This document shows positions 26,466 to 36,427 of a stretch of DNA of 64,000 nt, piece after piece. The stretch comes from Pseudomonas sp. RIT288 (GTDB lineage: Bacteria; Pseudomonadota; Gammaproteobacteria; Pseudomonadales; Pseudomonadaceae). The translations under genes and the position numbers were made by a program. Numbering within the stretch: position 1 is the first letter of the stretch; each line of letters opens with the position of its first letter. The stretch covers positions 62,001 to 126,000 of the forward strand of contig NZ_JFYN01000034.1 in assembly GCF_000631985.1 (NCBI RefSeq), given 5' to 3'. The notes under the pieces are model-generated. The model had not been told where the DNA came from. It saw only the letters and a list, made by a program, of their open reading frames with translations, and did not search any database.

Positions 26466-26500
26466 AAAAAGGCCTGCGCAGTAGTCTGCGCAGGCCTCTT
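26466..26500. terminator. Strong bidirectional terminator between marC-type gene and toxin
   Basis: AGGCCTGCGCAG (26470-26481) pairs perfectly with CTGCGCAGGCCT (26486-26497) around TAGT. On the minus strand it is followed by a T run, serving the toxin gene whose stop is at 26517. Confidence 0.93.
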
Positions 26501-26516
26501 CAGTTGCCCTTCTGCT

Positions 26517-29500
26517 TTACGCCGGCACAGCGCTCAGCAACTGCGCAAGCGTTGCACTGCCGTCGGCATCATCGGCTTCGACGATTTCACGCAACCTCTG
26601 CACCAGACTCGATACCGCATAGGAACGCCCGCCCTCGAACCCGAGGAAGACATCGCCGCGCATCGCCGGATCCGCCGAGCAGACATCCCGCAGGATCAGG
26701 CTGTGCTGGCGATCCGGGTCGACGATCAGCAAGTGCTCGTCGACAAACGACAGTTGCAGTATTTGCGGTGCGTCCAGCGCCCAGACCAGCTTGCCGGGAA
26801 TCGCCGGGACCTCGCCCAGTGGGTGACGGCAATCGACAATCACCGAATCCAGTCGCAACCAGCAGGCCCTCGACAGGTGATACGTGACACCGCCCTGCCC
26901 CAGGCGCAACACCAGACAGCTCACGTCATCAGCGATCAGTGGCAAGAGGTCTTCGACCTTGTTCTGGCCCTCGACCACCAACACCTCGGCGTCGCGCCGC
27001 ACATATTCGAAAGGGCCGATGCTCTGCTGACCGGGGTAGACGTGCACGCGGTGTGCCTGACGCTCGTGTAACAACACGTGCCGATGGCGGGTGCCGAGTA
27101 ATTCGCAATCGTTCGGCAGGTCCTGGCCCGCTACCCGGATCAGTTGTGCATTTGCCACGTCGTACCATTGCAGGTTGCCCGCGCCGGACTCCACGGCGAT
27201 GTAGGGCTCATGCTCGGCGGTCTCCAGCAATGCCTGCAGAGACTCCGGCCAATGTTCCGCGTGCTCGCTTGCCCAGTGATGATCGACGCCAATGATCCTT
27301 TCAGCTTCCTGATATCGCAGCTTGAGTGACACGCCGTTGACCGATGTCCCGCACAGACCGGAACCGTCATTGCGCACGGCGCTGAACCGCCAGTCGTCCC
27401 ACTCGGCCTGCGGTGCCGGCAGCAGCTCGCTTGCGAGTAACTGTGCGCCGCTGCCGAACGCCGGTTCGAGCTGCCGACTGTCGAAGAACCGCTGACTGCA
27501 GAGCTCACCGCTGGCGACATCGAACAGCCAGACAGCCTGGTTGTCCGGTGTGACCCCGAGCAGGCGCATTTCCCGTTCGTGCCCCGGATCACACAACAAC
27601 ACGCGGTCATCCACATACCATCCACACAGGCTGCGATCACCGGCGGCGTTGCGCAGCCCCAGAATGGCGAAACGGGTGACCGGGTACTTCGCCGCCAGCG
27701 CCTCGAGTGCTTGCCACCACTGGCCCCGCCCCCTGAGCCAGCGTTCACTCACACCACCCAGCTGCACTTCACCTTCTGCGCTCAGGTTGAAGAACAGGCC
27801 GTCATCGGTCAGCGCCAGATACCCGTCCTGTACCGGCACCACGTCATTGAGCCCGTCGGGCTGAAGCCATTGATGCGTCCATTGCGCCGGCCAGCGCTCG
27901 CTGTCTGCGTACGCGCTGTGTTGCACCCTGCACAGTTTTTGCGCCAGTCGGTCGTAGATGAAAAACAGCCCGTGCTCATCGTTGACCGGCAGAAGCAGCA
28001 GATCATCCAGATGCTTGATCGAATCGGCCCAGCCGCGGTTATGCCCGAAGGCAAACGGATGAATGCACAACAGGTCACGGCTGCGAATCCAGACCAGGTC
28101 GCGCTTGTCCGGATCGAAGGCCCAGCAGACCGACACGTAAGCGGCCGGTTGCCAGTCGACGGTGGTGATGCCTGCGCGTTCGGGCACCGGCGATAACGTG
28201 AAAGAGTGACCAAGCACCACCGACCAATGCGTCAAGACCGGATTGGCGAACACCCGGTGGCCCAGCTCACGGTCCATCTCTCGGGTAACCGCAACCAGCT
28301 GCAGTTGGCCTTCATGGATCAGGTAATTGAACTGCGTAACTTGCCGATCGGCCCCCTGCCATTGTTGCTCGATGTGAATCACGCCCTGCGCATCGACCTC
28401 AATACGCCGAATGCTGCACTGCCCCTCCATCACCAGCAGACGGTAGCGGCATTTGAGCAGACCGCTGACGGCATCGATCTGCCAGATGTCATAGTTGTGC
28501 ACCTCATAGAAAAACGCGGAATCGTCGACCACCGCCGCCAGCAGCATTTCATCAGCCGCCAGTACCTCTTCACTGCGGATGTACAGAAAACGATCCTCGA
28601 CAGCGTCGTACCAGGCCGTGGTGTGGCGCGGTTGTCCAAGGGGCTCGAAAGGAATCGGAAAGTGCTGAACCGGTGTGTAAGGCAGCACCAGCCGATGCTC
28701 CCGGGCCAGCGTCTGGTAATGCGTGAGCAGCGACTGCTCATTCTCCCCGGCTGGCGCGCTCTGCTCGACAATGTCCAGTCGTCCGTCACTGCGGTTGACC
28801 TTGAACGATTGCCGCCCGGTCAGCTGGAGCATGACCTCATGCCGCCCTCTGCCGCTGAACGTCACCTTCACGCCACCCACCGAAAGAACCCCGCCGACGT
28901 CGATCCGCACATCGCTCTCGGTGGCCCAGGCTGCTACCAGATTCCAGCGGCACTGCTGCAGGCTGGGGGACTGCAACTGGAGATTGACCCCGCGATTGAG
29001 GATCAGTGAGCAGGCGCCGCCCGCCCCTTCGATGCGGTACGACACCTTGTCGTGCCAGACCGACGGCATCATTGGCACCGCCAGCGCACGTTCATGGGCG
29101 TCCAGCCGCACCTCGATCACGGTTGGCCGATACGACGGTGCGAGACGGTTGATGATGTAGTGCACGGGAAAGGAGTAGAACGAAAACAGGAAGCGCAACC
29201 GGCCATTCGCATCCTTCTTCTCCAGCTTGCGGGCTGTATCGAAGCCGGTGTCGTGACGCAGCGTCGAGAAAGGGAGCGCCTTGTATTCGTAACCGTAGTA
29301 CGTGGTCGGCGTGCACGGCAGGACGACCAGTTGCGTGCTCGGCGGATCGAAGTGGATGTAGCCGGGAAGACCCAGTTCACGCCGCAGATCGAGCGCTTGT
29401 TGATCATCCGGATTGAAATCCGGCACCCCGAAATGGTCACGCAGCCGATACACCTTCGGACTGTCGAGCACTATCATCGAGCGATTGAAGTCCAGGCTCT

Positions 29501-32500
29501 GGACGACCAGCGAGGGGTGAGCGACCCACGCCCCGAGCCCGTCGTCATACCGATAACCGACACCCCGACAGGCCCGCTCCAGATCATCGAAAAACAGCCC
29601 GACCTCCTGCGCCTGCTCAGCGATCCTGGCGAACCCCTGGGCCAGGGCCGCCACACCCACGGCCAATCCGCCCAGAATCACCCCGGCTCCGCCGAGCACG
29701 GCTGCCGCTGTTGCCGCGCCCGCCGTGGCGGCCCCCAGACCACCGGCGGTCAACGCCAGACTGGTGGAGTCGAAGGCCAGCTGGGTGCCGAACTGCGCGC
29801 GCTCGATCTCGTTGTCTGCCGTCGCCAATTGATAGATGTCGAAGCCGACATTGGCCAGCCCCAGCACCGCGCCCACGCCTTCGTTGGCGACATGCCCCAG
29901 CGCCGCGCCAACCACCGGCGCACAGGTACGGGCGATGATCTTCTCTTCATTGAGTGCAGTTTTGATCAGACTGATCAGACCGGCGACATCCGTGACATTG
30001 CCATGCACCAGCTGCGCGTAATTGACGTAAGCGTGCAACCGCACGGCAGTGGTCAAGGTGCGGTCATCCCCCTCTCGTCCACGCAAGACGTTCATCAGTG
30101 CCTGGATCGAGAAGCCGGTATTGAGCGTGTGAACAGCCCCGGCCTCAATCGGCTGTGGCGAGGCTCGGGTGCCAAGTGCCGAAAACTGCTCAGACAGATA
30201 ATTTCTGATGCGCAGCAGGCGATGATCGGTGCTCACCACCTGGACCACATGCTCGGCCTGCAAAGGATCGATCAGGTTGATCCGGTACTCGCCGGCGGGC
30301 GCTATTTCCAGAGTTTCAAACAACGGCACCAACGGTTTTGCCGAAGCATGCAAGTTCTGTAAAGCGTCAGTCGCCTGGGCAATCTGCTGTCCCCACCAGT
30401 GACTATCGAGATCGCGCAGGCTACGCCCCAGGTGCGGGTTGCTGACCAGCGAATGGCCGCGAGCACTGTTCAGGCGCCGACGGATTGGCCACTGTGCCTG
30501 CTCCGGCAGCACATTGTCGGATTCCAGCAATTGCCCGAGGCGAAATCCGCCGGACAGATCCAGCGCCGAGATCTTTTGCCCTTGCAGCTCGATCAGATCG
30601 AACGTCGGGCGCGCGTCTTCGCCATAGGCCGCATAGTATTTCGCCAAACCCTGTTTCTGGAAAAGATCGGTCAGTGCCAGCTGAAGCTGGTCAGGCTGGC
30701 TGAACTCGAACACGCCGAAATTGGGATCATAGAAGTGATAAGTGGCGCGTCCATCCTTGAAGATCTTCGCCACCAGCATGGCGTGATTGTCCGAGTTGAG
30801 CATCAGCGTGCGCGACCTGGCGAACGCCTCCAGCGTGGTGCCGAGCTGCTGCAGATCGACCCGCCCCAGCGGCTTGCCGATGTCGTGCAACTGCACGCCG
30901 CGCAATTCCTCAAGCGCCGCCAGAAACACCATTGAATCGCGCTGCTGCGGCTCGGCTGTGGCCAGGAAGAATCGCTCGCGCAAGCGTCGCGACGCCACCA
31001 CGCCGTGCTCCAGAGCAGCACTCATGATCAATGCCAGCGGGTAACAGCGGCCACCGGGATCCCCTGGCCCCTGGAGCAACAGATCCTGTGGCACCAGCTT
31101 GACGTCACTGGCCTCGATTTGCCCCAGTACCTGACCCAGCCGCAGGATCACCTGTTCACGATGCTCGCGGGTGGCAATGGTCTGGATATGGGCAACATGA
31201 CGCCCCCATTGAAACAACGTGTGCGCCTGCGACAGCGCCGCTCGTTTCAACGTCAACGCGCTGTCCGACGCCATCATCGGCTGGTCGACATGACTGGCGA
31301 GACCAGCCATGAATTGCGGCGCACGATGCTGATAAAGATGGCGTTCAATGGCCGCATAACGCACCGATGCCCCTACCTCGGCAACGCTGTTGGCGAGGTT
31401 GTCGAGTTCGGCTGCGACCTGCTTGAAGCTTTGGTTATCCAGCGAACGTACGTCCAGCAGTTGGCCCAGCAGTACTCTTTGCAAGGCGCTGACCTGAAAC
31501 AGGCGCAGCGGCTCTTGCGCAATAGCACTGAGCAGATCATCCAGCGCCAGCCCGTGAACGCTTGCATCGTTGAGCGACGCCGGTGCCTTGAGGATGGCCG
31601 GCTGAGCCTTGATGGCCTGGCGATCATCGAAGCTGAGCCCCGGCCCGTCGGGGAACCGCAGCGGGCCGTCATGCCCTTCGCGCATCGCGACCACGAACGG
31701 TTCACCGAGTCTGTCGATCATCCGTTGCAGTACATCCGTCAACAGCACCGGCCGGCCCTCGATGATCGGCCAGCCCTCCTCGAACACCACGCTTTGCTGG
31801 GTCAGCAATGCCGTTACATCGCCGCTGTAGCGCGCGCTGTACTGCCCTTCACGCCAGCGTTGCTGCTCGTCGAGCACCCACTGCCGGGTATCACTGGCGT
31901 TGTCTTTCCAGGAGTGATCCAGCTCTTCCTCGGTCTTGTCGTTGACCATCCACAGCGGTTCGATAGCCGCCTCCTCACGTAGCGCTTCCGCTTCGCGCGG
32001 GACGAAGTTGTGCCGTTCGTAATCGGTCATGCCATCGCGCATCGCAGCTGGACCGGTCAGATAAATCGTTCCCTCGCTCTGCGGGCGGATGCCGTCACTG
32101 AAGTAGCCCGCGATGGCGAGCATCAGAAAATTGGCCGCCAGGTCTTCGGTCATCGACAGTTCGGCCAGAGGGCCAAATGTTTGCTCGAGCACTTCGCGCG
32201 CCAACCCCGTCATGCCTTCAAAGTCGCTCAGTGCAACGCCACGCTTGGCGGCGAGGCGTCTCGTCTGTTCAATGGCCTCATAGTTGAACCGAAACCGCTC
32301 GATCACGCTTTTGAGCATCGGCGATTGCGCGTGAGCCATCAGGAACGAGTTACTCAACGTGTTCTGCACGGCAACGGCGCGCAGGTCCTGCGGACGCACA
32401 AGCAGCTCTGCCGGCGCCTGGAACACCTCGCTCAGCGCCGGCTGCTGTCGGGCAAAAGCCTCAAGCGCGGCGCGGTGTTCCTCGGGAATCCGGTCAAGAT

Positions 32501-33584
32501 AATCGGTGTATCGGTCACGCAATGCCTGGCGTCCCGGCATCCAGTGCGGGTTGTGATCGAGCAGCAGTTGCAGAACGCCAAGGCGCGCATCACCAGCGAA
32601 CGTACTGATGTCGATCCCGCCCATGGTTTTGACCAGTGGTGGCAGATTATCGACATCGACATAGCGGCCACCTTCGTCGAACACCGCCTCGACCCGCACC
32701 ACATCGGAGGCGGCGGCCAGATTGCCACGCATCCGGGTCTCGCGATCATAGATGTCCTGCAATCGCAGCGGTGCGTCGAGGTCACGCAAGTCGCGCAACT
32801 GCAAATCACCACCTGCCATAGCCAGCAGACTGCGTCGGTTTTGCTCGATCAGGGTTTCCAGTTGTGCCGCATCCTGGCCGTAGGCACGGGACAACAGGTC
32901 GACCCGCGCTTCATCCGCCGATAACCCTCGCTCCAGCGCCGCATTGATGTGCAGGAACATCTGCTGCTTGAGGACGATGACCCGCTCTTCGTACAGCGTA
33001 CCCAGCCTGGCGTCGGTAATATTCTCGCTGCCGCCGTGCTGCATGGCGTCAGCCTTGGCGGCCTCGACGATCAATTTGTTGGTTTGCCAGGCCAGTAGCG
33101 CGTCACTGTCATACCAGAGATGGAGGCTGTAACCCTGCCCGCTCAATACTTGCTTCCACAGATTGAGGTAATCATGCTGGATCGCGCCCAGACCACCGCC
33201 CAGCCAGACAAAGTGCAGGTTCTTTACAACCGCTGTTGCGGCAGTCTTCGCGTAAGTCTCGCTGTTTCGCAGACGGGTCTCGAAAGCCTGAATACTGCTG
33301 TAGATTCGCGATAAAGCGTCCTTCGGCGGTTCAGCCTGGCTATGGGAGTCACGACGCACACGCGGTACGCCAATCAACTGTTCCAGCGAATGTTTGAGCA
33401 ATGTCAGGGGCTCAATCAATCGCGGGGAATCGAGCAACCCGATACATGCAAAGTAATAGCGCCAGACTGACTGATAAACGTCACTGTCCCGGTGTACCAA
33501 CAGAGCCCGCTCAAGATCAGCCTGCTTGAACAGGCTGATAAAACTGACATAACCGCTGGCTTCTTGAAGTCTTTGATCGTGCAT
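26517..33584 (-). CDS. Large TcdA/TcdB-like toxin: glycosyltransferase, putative Cys protease, pore domain
   Basis: This 2355-residue protein resembles clostridial large toxins. Residues about 110-540 form a GT44-type glycosyltransferase. KNLHFVWLGGG contains W127 (TcdB W102 equivalent); ASDVVRVEAVFDEGGRYVDV provides D294 and R297, and the metal-binding DXD is D310-V-D312. About 815-990 looks like a papain-like (C58/PaTox-type) cysteine peptidase with C847 (GGRCYPLAL), H934 (DNHAMLV) and D953 (YHFYDPNFG). About 1165-1505 matches the TcdA/TcdB pore-forming domain, with a Gly/Ala-rich hydrophobic stretch at 1273-1315, LVVQSLDFNRSMIVL, TQLVVLPCTPTTYYGYEY and APSYRPTVIEVRLDAHERAL. The last 850 residues are beta-rich and unlike clostridial CROP repeats. 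I see no TcdB-type C80 autoprotease and no signal peptide. GGAGGA precedes the ATG. It probably glycosylates a host protein after entry; the target is unknown. Confidence 0.85.
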   Translation of the reverse strand: MHDQRLQEASGYVSFISLFKQADLERALLVHRDSDVYQSVWRYYFACIGLLDSPRLIEPLTLLKHSLEQLIGVPRVRRDSHSQAEPPKDALSRIYSSIQAFETRLRNSETYAKTAATAVVKNLHFVWLGGGLGAIQHDYLNLWKQVLSGQGYSLHLWYDSDALLAWQTNKLIVEAAKADAMQHGGSENITDARLGTLYEERVIVLKQQMFLHINAALERGLSADEARVDLLSRAYGQDAAQLETLIEQNRRSLLAMAGGDLQLRDLRDLDAPLRLQDIYDRETRMRGNLAAASDVVRVEAVFDEGGRYVDVDNLPPLVKTMGGIDISTFAGDARLGVLQLLLDHNPHWMPGRQALRDRYTDYLDRIPEEHRAALEAFARQQPALSEVFQAPAELLVRPQDLRAVAVQNTLSNSFLMAHAQSPMLKSVIERFRFNYEAIEQTRRLAAKRGVALSDFEGMTGLAREVLEQTFGPLAELSMTEDLAANFLMLAIAGYFSDGIRPQSEGTIYLTGPAAMRDGMTDYERHNFVPREAEALREEAAIEPLWMVNDKTEEELDHSWKDNASDTRQWVLDEQQRWREGQYSARYSGDVTALLTQQSVVFEEGWPIIEGRPVLLTDVLQRMIDRLGEPFVVAMREGHDGPLRFPDGPGLSFDDRQAIKAQPAILKAPASLNDASVHGLALDDLLSAIAQEPLRLFQVSALQRVLLGQLLDVRSLDNQSFKQVAAELDNLANSVAEVGASVRYAAIERHLYQHRAPQFMAGLASHVDQPMMASDSALTLKRAALSQAHTLFQWGRHVAHIQTIATREHREQVILRLGQVLGQIEASDVKLVPQDLLLQGPGDPGGRCYPLALIMSAALEHGVVASRRLRERFFLATAEPQQRDSMVFLAALEELRGVQLHDIGKPLGRVDLQQLGTTLEAFARSRTLMLNSDNHAMLVAKIFKDGRATYHFYDPNFGVFEFSQPDQLQLALTDLFQKQGLAKYYAAYGEDARPTFDLIELQGQKISALDLSGGFRLGQLLESDNVLPEQAQWPIRRRLNSARGHSLVSNPHLGRSLRDLDSHWWGQQIAQATDALQNLHASAKPLVPLFETLEIAPAGEYRINLIDPLQAEHVVQVVSTDHRLLRIRNYLSEQFSALGTRASPQPIEAGAVHTLNTGFSIQALMNVLRGREGDDRTLTTAVRLHAYVNYAQLVHGNVTDVAGLISLIKTALNEEKIIARTCAPVVGAALGHVANEGVGAVLGLANVGFDIYQLATADNEIERAQFGTQLAFDSTSLALTAGGLGAATAGAATAAAVLGGAGVILGGLAVGVAALAQGFARIAEQAQEVGLFFDDLERACRGVGYRYDDGLGAWVAHPSLVVQSLDFNRSMIVLDSPKVYRLRDHFGVPDFNPDDQQALDLRRELGLPGYIHFDPPSTQLVVLPCTPTTYYGYEYKALPFSTLRHDTGFDTARKLEKKDANGRLRFLFSFYSFPVHYIINRLAPSYRPTVIEVRLDAHERALAVPMMPSVWHDKVSYRIEGAGGACSLILNRGVNLQLQSPSLQQCRWNLVAAWATESDVRIDVGGVLSVGGVKVTFSGRGRHEVMLQLTGRQSFKVNRSDGRLDIVEQSAPAGENEQSLLTHYQTLAREHRLVLPYTPVQHFPIPFEPLGQPRHTTAWYDAVEDRFLYIRSEEVLAADEMLLAAVVDDSAFFYEVHNYDIWQIDAVSGLLKCRYRLLVMEGQCSIRRIEVDAQGVIHIEQQWQGADRQVTQFNYLIHEGQLQLVAVTREMDRELGHRVFANPVLTHWSVVLGHSFTLSPVPERAGITTVDWQPAAYVSVCWAFDPDKRDLVWIRSRDLLCIHPFAFGHNRGWADSIKHLDDLLLLPVNDEHGLFFIYDRLAQKLCRVQHSAYADSERWPAQWTHQWLQPDGLNDVVPVQDGYLALTDDGLFFNLSAEGEVQLGGVSERWLRGRGQWWQALEALAAKYPVTRFAILGLRNAAGDRSLCGWYVDDRVLLCDPGHEREMRLLGVTPDNQAVWLFDVASGELCSQRFFDSRQLEPAFGSGAQLLASELLPAPQAEWDDWRFSAVRNDGSGLCGTSVNGVSLKLRYQEAERIIGVDHHWASEHAEHWPESLQALLETAEHEPYIAVESGAGNLQWYDVANAQLIRVAGQDLPNDCELLGTRHRHVLLHERQAHRVHVYPGQQSIGPFEYVRRDAEVLVVEGQNKVEDLLPLIADDVSCLVLRLGQGGVTYHLSRACWLRLDSVIVDCRHPLGEVPAIPGKLVWALDAPQILQLSFVDEHLLIVDPDRQHSLILRDVCSADPAMRGDVFLGFEGGRSYAVSSLVQRLREIVEADDADGSATLAQLLSAVPA

Positions 33585-33992
33585 GAAAGTTCCTCCGTTA
33601 CTTGGCCAACATCATGTGTGCAGATGGGCACTTGGATGACGAACAAGCTAACGGCTGGCGAACCATCGCTCAAACTTCAGAACTTTCAATACATGTCAAA
33701 ACAGACAATTCAAAAACAACTGATAACGCGTGTAACAGCAACAAGTTATTGCGCCAGGCCTGATATATAAATCAGCACAGCTGGAGAATATGCGGCGCAA
33801 CTGCGCGCGGACTGTTGCGGTGATCTGTCAAGATTCAGAATAAGTCCGACAAGATGTAAGTAACAAGAAAGATCCCACGCGGGGCTGGTGCAGATCACAC
33901 ACGTCCCGCTGAAAAATACGACACCGGCAAATCCGGAAACACTCTACCTGCAATATCCGGCATGGCGAGGGAGCTGCCCCCCTCGCCTGCGG
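33585..33992. other. Spacer between cobJ and the toxin gene
   Basis: These 408 bases are noticeably richer in A and T than the flanks, especially 33640-33780, and should contain the toxin promoter (minus strand). A GGCGAGGG/CCCTCGCC hairpin at 33964-33987, just after the cobJ stop, looks like a REP fragment or processing hairpin; it lacks a T tract. I found no gene and no confident promoter. Confidence 0.55.
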
Positions 33993-35693
33993 TCATGACT
34001 GCGGCTTTTCGCCGTACCAGCGCGGCGTGTAGACCCACTCGCCACCTTCAGCCTTGGGGAAGGTGCACGTCGTTGAAGAGCCGACCAGCACCATGGTGCG
34101 CATGTCCACCTGATCCGGGGTCAGTTGCCCCAGTGTCGTCACGCGCAGGGTCTGCCCCGGACGACCGATGTCGCGCCCCAACACCACCGGTGTTGCCGCG
34201 CTGCGATGCTGCGCGACGATTTCCAGCGCACGCCCCAATTGCCACGGACGCGCCCGGGAGATCGGGTTGTAGAAGGCCAGCGCCAGATCGGCCTCGGCCG
34301 CCAGGTCGAGGCGTTTCTCGATGATCGACCACGGCTTGAGGTTGTCCGACAGCGACATCACGCAGAAGTCATGCCCCAGTGGCGCCCCCGCTTGCGCAGC
34401 CGTGGCGAGCGAGGCGGACACCCCCGGCAGGATTTCCAGCTCGACGCTGTGCCAGTTCGGGTCGGTCGACTCGTGCAATGCTTCGAGCACCGCAGCGGCC
34501 ATGGCGAACACGCCGGGGTCGCCGGACGAGACCACAATCACCGAACGCCCCTCGGCCGCCAGCCGGAAGGCGTGGCGGGCACGCTGCATTTCTTCGCGAT
34601 TGTCGGTGCAGTGCTGCACCTGATCATCACGAAACGGGCCGGCCATGCGCACATAGGTTTCGTAGCCGAGCACATCGGTGGCCCGCGCCAGTTCCGCCTT
34701 GACCGCAGGCACCATCAATTCGGCAGCGCCGGGGCCGAGGCCGATCACCGCCAGGCGCCCACGCTGACGACCGATCTGCGCGACGTCCAGCGGTTGTTCG
34801 GCACGCGCAATCACCAAGCCGTTGGCACTGCTGATCGTGGCCTGCGGCAGTGCGCGACGAGCCAACTCGTCGAGGTCTTTTCGCGCCGTGATAAAGCGCA
34901 GCGGCACTCCCAGTTCGAGGGCTGCTTCGCGGAGTCTGGTCGATGCCATTTCAGTGTCCGCCGCCAGCAGACAGGCCAGCGACTGCTGCGCAACCCCGGC
35001 CTGCTGTAACGCGGCGCGCACGGCATTCGGCAGATCGTCCAGCTGCGCGCTCACCGCTACCGCTATGCTGCGCGGATAGATCAGCAACTCGTTGGCGCTC
35101 GCGACACGCTCGGCACTGCCGACATGAATCGAGCGCTGCGCCTGCGGATCTTGTGGCAACTGCGCCTGATCCAGCCACGGCGCCGCCCCTTCAATGCGCA
35201 CGCTGTGCCCGGCCAGCAGATCGGAAACGAAACGCTTGCCCAGCTCCAGATCAGCCAGCGCATAACCGTTTGGTGGATTGAGCAGGCAAGTGCCAAAGCG
35301 CAATTCGCCACTGGTGGTGATCGCCGCTGCGACCTGCAATGCGGCGGCGATTTCCCGGGCCATGACATTCACCCCGCCGAGACCGCCGAGCAGCGGCACC
35401 ACGGCGCTGCCATCTTCGGCAACAGCGAGTACCGCCGGTTCAGCGCCCTTCTCCAGCAGCAACGGCGCCAGGGTGCGAATGACAATGCCCGCCGCACACA
35501 GGGCGATGATCGGCGTGTCCTGCTGATACAACTCACGCAGGGTCGCGCCGAATTCCTGATAGCGGCAGTCGGCGCCTTCGACGCGTCCGGCGAGGCCATG
35601 GATCTGCGCCGTCGGATACAACTGCTGGATCCGCCGTGCGGTGGCGAGCGCGCCCTGTCCGAGGATGACAATGGCCGGTGTGGATTGCGTCAT
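33993..35693 (-). CDS. cobJ: CbiG-CobJ fusion: precorrin-3B C17-methyltransferase
   Basis: The enzyme performs ring contraction and C17 methylation in aerobic cobalamin synthesis. The N-terminal 310 residues are CbiG-like (AIVILGQGALATARRI; ALCAAGIVIRTLAPLL; PLLGGLGGVNVMAREIAAAL). The C-terminal half is the SAM methyltransferase CobJ (LAVIGLGPGAAELM, ADVLGYETYV-like region, SSGDPGVFAMA, PGVSASLATAAQAGAPLGHDF, YNPISRARPWQL). I start at the ATG at 35693, which overlaps the cobI stop by one base, giving 566 residues; a start 4 codons upstream is possible. It is the last gene of the minus-strand cob operon. Confidence 0.95.
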   Translation of the reverse strand: MTQSTPAIVILGQGALATARRIQQLYPTAQIHGLAGRVEGADCRYQEFGATLRELYQQDTPIIALCAAGIVIRTLAPLLLEKGAEPAVLAVAEDGSAVVPLLGGLGGVNVMAREIAAALQVAAAITTSGELRFGTCLLNPPNGYALADLELGKRFVSDLLAGHSVRIEGAAPWLDQAQLPQDPQAQRSIHVGSAERVASANELLIYPRSIAVAVSAQLDDLPNAVRAALQQAGVAQQSLACLLAADTEMASTRLREAALELGVPLRFITARKDLDELARRALPQATISSANGLVIARAEQPLDVAQIGRQRGRLAVIGLGPGAAELMVPAVKAELARATDVLGYETYVRMAGPFRDDQVQHCTDNREEMQRARHAFRLAAEGRSVIVVSSGDPGVFAMAAAVLEALHESTDPNWHSVELEILPGVSASLATAAQAGAPLGHDFCVMSLSDNLKPWSIIEKRLDLAAEADLALAFYNPISRARPWQLGRALEIVAQHRSAATPVVLGRDIGRPGQTLRVTTLGQLTPDQVDMRTMVLVGSSTTCTFPKAEGGEWVYTPRWYGEKPQS

Positions 35694-36427
35694 CAACCTT
35701 GCCACCGTTCGCCAGGGACGATGATCAGTGAGAAGTACGGCGAGGACATCGGCTCGACCTGATCCAGCGGCACGATCTTCTGATTGGCCATGGTCGCGCG
35801 TTCGACGTACAGCGCCCGCTCGGCCAGACCGAGTTCTTCAAGTACCGCACGAACCTTGGGAAAGTTGCGGCCCAGTTTCATGATCACCGCCGCATCGGCG
35901 TCGGCCAGGCGCCGCTTCAGGTCCTCATGCGGCAACACGCCGGAGAGCACCGACAGGCTCTGGTTGCGATACACCAGCGGCGCGCCGAGCACCGACGCGC
36001 CGCCGAGCATCGAGCACACGCCCGGCACCACTTCGGCTTCATAGCGCATGGACAATCGATCGTGCAGATACATGTAGGAGCCATAGAAGAACGGATCGCC
36101 TTCACAGATCACCGCGACGTCGCGCCCGGCGTCCAGATGCGCCGCGACTTCTTCGGCAGCGGCGTCGTAGAAATCGCTGATCACTTGCTCGTAAGACAGT
36201 GGCGCCGGCAGCACTTCGGTGGTCACCGGGTACACCAGCGGCAGCAGATTCTGCGCGTCCTGCAGGTGCGCTTCGATGATGCCGAACGCATTGCCCTTTT
36301 TACCCTTGGCGACGAAGTACGCCACCACTGGCGACTCGCGCAGCAGACGCAGGGCTTTGACGGTAATCAGTTCCGGATCACCGGGGCCCACACCGAGGCC
36401 GATCAGACGTCCTTTTGCCTGCATCAT
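35693..36427 (-). CDS. cobI: Precorrin-2 C20-methyltransferase
   Basis: CobI methylates precorrin-2 at C20 to give precorrin-3A. The 244-residue SAM-dependent enzyme shows the family motifs GRLIGLGVGPGDPELITVKA, CEGDPFFYGSYMYLHDRL and VVPGVCSMLGGASVLGAPLV. Two ATGs in a row (36427 and 36424) could start it; GGAG lies 5 or 8 bases upstream. It overlaps the cobH stop and the cobJ start, so the operon is tightly coupled. Confidence 0.96.
   Translation of the reverse strand: MMQAKGRLIGLGVGPGDPELITVKALRLLRESPVVAYFVAKGKKGNAFGIIEAHLQDAQNLLPLVYPVTTEVLPAPLSYEQVISDFYDAAAEEVAAHLDAGRDVAVICEGDPFFYGSYMYLHDRLSMRYEAEVVPGVCSMLGGASVLGAPLVYRNQSLSVLSGVLPHEDLKRRLADADAAVIMKLGRNFPKVRAVLEELGLAERALYVERATMANQKIVPLDQVEPMSSPYFSLIIVPGERWQG

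Noticed and set aside
27140..33500. Numerous plus-strand frames of 100-440 residues inside the toxin gene
   Set aside because: They mirror the minus-strand toxin codons and show no domain. The toxin frame itself is continuous, with a strong ribosome site and a terminator.
26517..33584. Classing the giant gene as an Rhs/Tc toxin or a FitD/Mcf homologue
   Set aside because: There are no Rhs YD repeats and no Tc core. The pore domain is shared with Mcf-type toxins, but the N-terminal glycosyltransferase with WLGG and DXD motifs fits the TcdA/TcdB type better.
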